Shown here: positions 61,030-64,000 of the stretch, piece by piece
How positions within the stretch are numbered: the stretch's first letter is position 1
Layout of the letters: each line of letters starts with the position of its first letter
Assembly (NCBI GenBank): GCA_016869975.1
Contig: VGCZ01000018.1
Coordinates: 35,595-99,594 of the forward strand
Direction of reading: 5' to 3'
Length of the DNA stretch: 64,000 nt
Origin: Alphaproteobacteria bacterium
Lineage (GTDB): Bacteria; Pseudomonadota; Alphaproteobacteria; Reyranellales; Reyranellaceae
The notes under the pieces: generated by a model
The model's database searches: none
Told to the model about the DNA's origin: nothing
What the model saw: only the letters and a program-made list of their open reading frames with translations
Position numbers and translations under genes: made by a program

Positions 61030-63177
61030 CTACTTCTCTTCGAGCGTGTTGACGGGCTCCCAGCCGGCGCCGGGTGGGCTCGCCGAGAGAGCAAGCGCGC
61101 GTTGCTGGAAGGCCGCCGACGCTGTGTCGGCGGACGCGACGCGACCGAACTCATCAGCCGCCGCGTTGAAGTCGCCCGCGCGCCATCGGGCGAGGCCTGC
61201 CGCGTAGGCGACGGCATTGGCGCGCTGTTGCGCCGACGGCTCGCCTTCCGCCAGCGCCTCGTGGATGCGGACCGGCTGCGCCCTGCCCTTGACGCGGATC
61301 ATGTCGAGCTCGCGCCAGGCGAAGCCCGGCCCGGCGAGGTCGACCGTCGCCTGCGCGGCGATGATCGAGGTCCGGAAGACCTTGTTGGCGCCCTCGAGCC
61401 GCGCGGCGAGGTTCACCGCGTCGCCCATGACGGTGTAGTTGAAGCGCCGCCGAGAGCCGATATTGCCGACCAGCGCTTCGCCGGAGTTCAGCCCAATGCG
61501 CTGACGCATCGGCCGCGACTTGAACGGCTCCTGGGTCGCATTCATCTCCTCGAGCCGGGCGCGACAGCGCAAGGCGGTGCGCACGGCGCTCGCCGCGTGG
61601 CCGGGATCGTCGGCCGGCGCACCGAAGACCGCGACAATGGCGTCGCCAATGTACTTGTCGACGAAGCCACCCTCCGCCTCGATGATGTCGGTCATCGCCG
61701 ACAGGTAGTCATTCATCAGCGCCACGATGTCGTGCGGCTGCATGTGCTCGGAGAACGACGAGAAGCCGGCCACGTCCGAGAAGTAGATGGTGACCGTGCG
61801 CGCCTCGCCGCCCAGCTCGGGCGGCCGGCTCGATGCCAGCATGCGATCGATCACGGCCGGCGCCAGATACAGCGCGAAGCTCTGGCGCAGCAACCGCTTG
61901 TCCTTGTCCGCCACCATGAAGCGCCAGGCGATGGCCAGCACCAGCACCGCCAGGGAGGCTACCAGCGGCTGCAGCAGCGGCAGGGCCAGGCCACCGCGGA
62001 ACACCGTCGTCGCCAGCGCCGTCCAAAGCGCGGCGCCGGCGAGCCACAACAGCGCCGCCCGCGCCGGGCTGAGCGACAGCGCGGCGACGGCCGCCAACGC
62101 CGCCAACGCGATGGAGATCGCGGCGTTGACCGGCCGCCCGGTCTCGACCACGGCGTCGCGACGGATGAGGTTGTTGACCGCCGTCGCGTGCAGGTAGACG
62201 CCGGAGATCGTCGGGCGTGCGACGGTGCCCGAGGTCGGGACCGGGGTGACGCAGCGCGGCGCGCGCGCCAGCTCGCCGGCGGTGGCGAAGCGCTTGCTCG
62301 TGACCCGTCGATCCTCGACATCGAGCAAGGTTCCGAGCAGCACCACCTTGCCGGCGAACTCTCGTTTGAAGAACTCCGTGTCGCCCTTTTCGGCGCAGGC
62401 GCGCAGGTCGGCCAGAGAGTAGGTCGGGATATTGTCGGCGCCGCCGGCGAAATTGACCGTGAGCGTATTGGCGACAGCGCCCGGGACACGGTAGCCCGCC
62501 AATGTCAGCGCACCGTCCGGGCCCCACTCCGGCGGTTGGCCGAGCTTGCGGCTGGCCAGCTCGACCGACATCGAGGGCACACGCGTGCCATCGATGGCAA
62601 AGGACAGCGGCATGCGGCGCAGAACGTCGTCGGGATCGCTGTAGGCGTTCAGCGCGCGGATGTTACGCTGCTGGCCGACGGCAACGCGCTGGCCGGGCGA
62701 TGGCCGGATCGGCTTGTCGGAATGCTGGACCTGCCCGAGCACGACCTTGCCCTCGCGCGCCGCCAGCGCCAGCGCGCGCAGATAGTCGCGATCGAAGCCG
62801 CGCACCCGGGCGCCCAAGGTCTCATCGCCCAGCAGTATCTGCGATTGCTCGATCGAGACCGGGAAGACGATGTCGAAACCGACCACGGCCGCGCCGCCTT
62901 CAACGGTGGCCGTCAGCACCCGACCGATCTCTCGGGTCCAGGTCACGTTGGGCGTGCCCTCGAAGGGCGGCGTGCGATAGGTCTCCTCGTCGAGCGCGAT
63001 GACGACGGCGGGTGACGATTCCGGTGGGTGCGGGTTGCCAAAGGCGGTCCAGCGCAGACCGGTCAGCAGATCGAGAGACCAACCTCGCAAGCTGTCGAAG
63101 GGCGGCGTGGCGACGGCGACGCCCGCAAGCAAAGCAAGACCAAGCGCCACCAGCGCGTAGCGCCTGACCTGCGTCAC
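61030..63177 (-). CDS. CHASE2 sensor domain adenylate/guanylate cyclase
   Basis: A class III nucleotide cyclase of 715 residues. An N-terminal membrane helix (7-24) leads to a periplasmic CHASE2 domain (about 40-330; AVVGFDIVFPVS, LGQVQHSDKP). Three membrane helices follow (about 345-425), then the cytoplasmic cyclase domain (about 465-650). The metal-binding Asp residues are in FSDVAGFSSFSEHM and DKYIGDAIVAVFG. The transition-state residues are in NYTVMGDAVNLAARLEG. It is coupled to the periplasmic protein upstream (6 bases). Confidence 0.94.
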   Translation of the reverse strand: MTQVRRYALVALGLALLAGVAVATPPFDSLRGWSLDLLTGLRWTAFGNPHPPESSPAVVIALDEETYRTPPFEGTPNVTWTREIGRVLTATVEGGAAVVGFDIVFPVSIEQSQILLGDETLGARVRGFDRDYLRALALAAREGKVVLGQVQHSDKPIRPSPGQRVAVGQQRNIRALNAYSDPDDVLRRMPLSFAIDGTRVPSMSVELASRKLGQPPEWGPDGALTLAGYRVPGAVANTLTVNFAGGADNIPTYSLADLRACAEKGDTEFFKREFAGKVVLLGTLLDVEDRRVTSKRFATAGELARAPRCVTPVPTSGTVARPTISGVYLHATAVNNLIRRDAVVETGRPVNAAISIALAALAAVAALSLSPARAALLWLAGAALWTALATTVFRGGLALPLLQPLVASLAVLVLAIAWRFMVADKDKRLLRQSFALYLAPAVIDRMLASSRPPELGGEARTVTIYFSDVAGFSSFSEHMQPHDIVALMNDYLSAMTDIIEAEGGFVDKYIGDAIVAVFGAPADDPGHAASAVRTALRCRARLEEMNATQEPFKSRPMRQRIGLNSGEALVGNIGSRRRFNYTVMGDAVNLAARLEGANKVFRTSIIAAQATVDLAGPGFAWRELDMIRVKGRAQPVRIHEALAEGEPSAQQRANAVAYAAGLARWRAGDFNAAADEFGRVASADTASAAFQQRALALSASPPGAGWEPVNTLEEK

Positions 63178-63183
63178 AGACGG

Positions 63184-63861
63184 TCAGCTCGTTGGCTGGA
63201 AGCGCAGCAGGCGACTGTTGATCGGCTCAGCGCCCTCTTTGGCGGTCTTGTCGACCTCGAAGACGATCTGCTGATCGCCCACCGTGGCACGATAGATGCC
63301 ACCCGCCTTGAGGCTCGTGCCCGCCCGCAGCAGGTCGTAGAACGTACCGCGCACGAGCTCGACCCGTGAGATGGTGAATTCCATGCGCTCGCCATTGGCG
63401 ACGTCGACGCGCTCGATGGCGAGCTTGCCGCCGCCCTTCAGCTCGACGACGGGCGTACGGCCGTAGATGGTGAACTGCGGCTTGGGCACGGCCCGGGGAT
63501 TCGTGACCTTGCGGACGACCGCGGCGGCGCTTTGCTTGGACTGTGCCGCGGCCAGTTCCATCCGGCCGCCGTCGCACTCGACCCTGACACGCTCGACAGC
63601 GCCGCCCTGCACCTCGCTCTGTGCCGGCCCGACCGTCACCGTGCCGCCGCGGATCGTCTCGCGCCAGCACGACCTGAGATAGCCCAGGACGATCGAGTCG
63701 CGAGGCCCGAGCTTGATCACCTTGCCGGCGGCGACATAGTCCATGAACTCGACGCCGGCCGGCTTGCCGCCGACCTCCTCGACCAGCGCGACAGGCGCCT
63801 GGGCGAAGGCCGGCGCGGCGAACAACAGCGGGGCGAGAAGCGCGATCGGCAGGATCTTCAT
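63184..63861 (-). CDS. Periplasmic hypothetical protein, FecR-like N-terminal pattern
   Basis: A protein of 225 residues with a signal peptide (ends APAFAQ, residue 21). The mature N-terminus has VEEVGGKPAGVEFMDYVAAGKVIKLGPRDSIVLGY, cited as overlapping parts. This recalls the FecR-type beta domain, followed by SCWRETIRGG with a single Cys. The C-terminal half looks like a second beta domain (GIYRATVGDQQIVFEV). It precedes the CHASE2 cyclase by 6 bases and may present a ligand or signal to it. Not a recognised named family. Confidence 0.7.
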   Translation of the reverse strand: MKILPIALLAPLLFAAPAFAQAPVALVEEVGGKPAGVEFMDYVAAGKVIKLGPRDSIVLGYLRSCWRETIRGGTVTVGPAQSEVQGGAVERVRVECDGGRMELAAAQSKQSAAAVVRKVTNPRAVPKPQFTIYGRTPVVELKGGGKLAIERVDVANGERMEFTISRVELVRGTFYDLLRAGTSLKAGGIYRATVGDQQIVFEVDKTAKEGAEPINSRLLRFQPTS

Positions 63862-64000
63862 GGAATGTCGGCCAACGATGCGGGATCGCTATTATCGCTC
63901 AGAAGAGGCCGGCGCGCGACCCAAACCGGACATCGCACTGGCTTGACGCGACGCCCAGGGTTGTCCATCCAAGCGGGGCAAAACTGCGGGAAACCCATGT
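63862..64000. other. Right-edge non-coding stretch
   Basis: The last 139 bases hold the upstream region of the periplasmic protein gene. I see no complete gene, tRNA or clear promoter before the edge. Confidence 0.4.

Overview
The window reads as chromosomal DNA of a high-G+C alphaproteobacterium. Supporting signs are the order tig-clpP-clpX-lon-hupB-tRNAs-nuoABCD on one strand, a glnB-glnA pair behind a sigma54-type promoter, a two-domain cold-shock protein, a tripartite-tricarboxylate (Bug) receptor, and many intergenic palindromes. The tRNA-His keeps the ordinary G-1:C73 pair, which argues against the alphaproteobacterial branch that lost it. A Rhodospirillales/Reyranella-like lineage is possible, but that is inference. 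I see no rRNA, CRISPR array, prophage or insertion sequence.

Region 1 (1-12,500, minus strand) is housekeeping: nuoD (cut by the left edge), nuoC, nuoB, nuoA, two tRNA-Asp, tRNA-Val, HU, Lon, ClpX, ClpP, trigger factor, tRNA-Leu, the bifunctional NAD(P)HX repair enzyme Nnr, a membrane protein and tRNA-His. One tRNA-Asp is unusual at positions 19 and 37.

Region 2 (12,500-25,100) holds a class I aminotransferase, a 2OG-Fe(II) oxygenase, glnB-glnA, a PhoD-like phosphatase, a SufS-SufU pair, a papain-like protease and, on the minus strand, coxD-coxE-xdhC(N)-xdhC(C)-mobA-fusion, a maturation set for molybdenum hydroxylases. The hydroxylase itself (coxG, S, L, M) lies at 31.6-36.1 kb. Its AYRGAGR active-site motif marks it as form II, so CO is probably not its substrate.

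Region 3 (25-40 kb) holds a small secreted basic protein, an SDR, a TetR repressor divergent from an RND efflux pump with clear palindromic operators, the hydroxylase operon, a GH17 membrane glucan enzyme, a double cold-shock protein, a dienoyl-CoA-reductase-like SDR, a VanZ-like protein and YajQ.

Region 4 (40-64 kb) is catabolic and accessory: two M81/MlrC paralogues around a CitE-like lyase, a PrcB-like protein, YidB, KdgK, TrmO, a fatty acid hydroxylase, a beta-propeller, KDPG aldolase with a KDF-dehydrogenase-like SDR, and an amidase. After the amidase comes a decayed tandem duplication of its 3' end plus a small secreted protein gene. Then follow a molybdopterin oxidoreductase coupled to a GFA-type protein, two unknown proteins, a GST, PxpA, a Bug receptor, an LLM-type monooxygenase, and a CHASE2 adenylate cyclase with its periplasmic partner. 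I found no clear new defence or mobile system. The best leads are the variant tRNA-Asp, the amidase/small-protein duplication, the isolated cysteine protease, and the M81-CitE-M81 locus.
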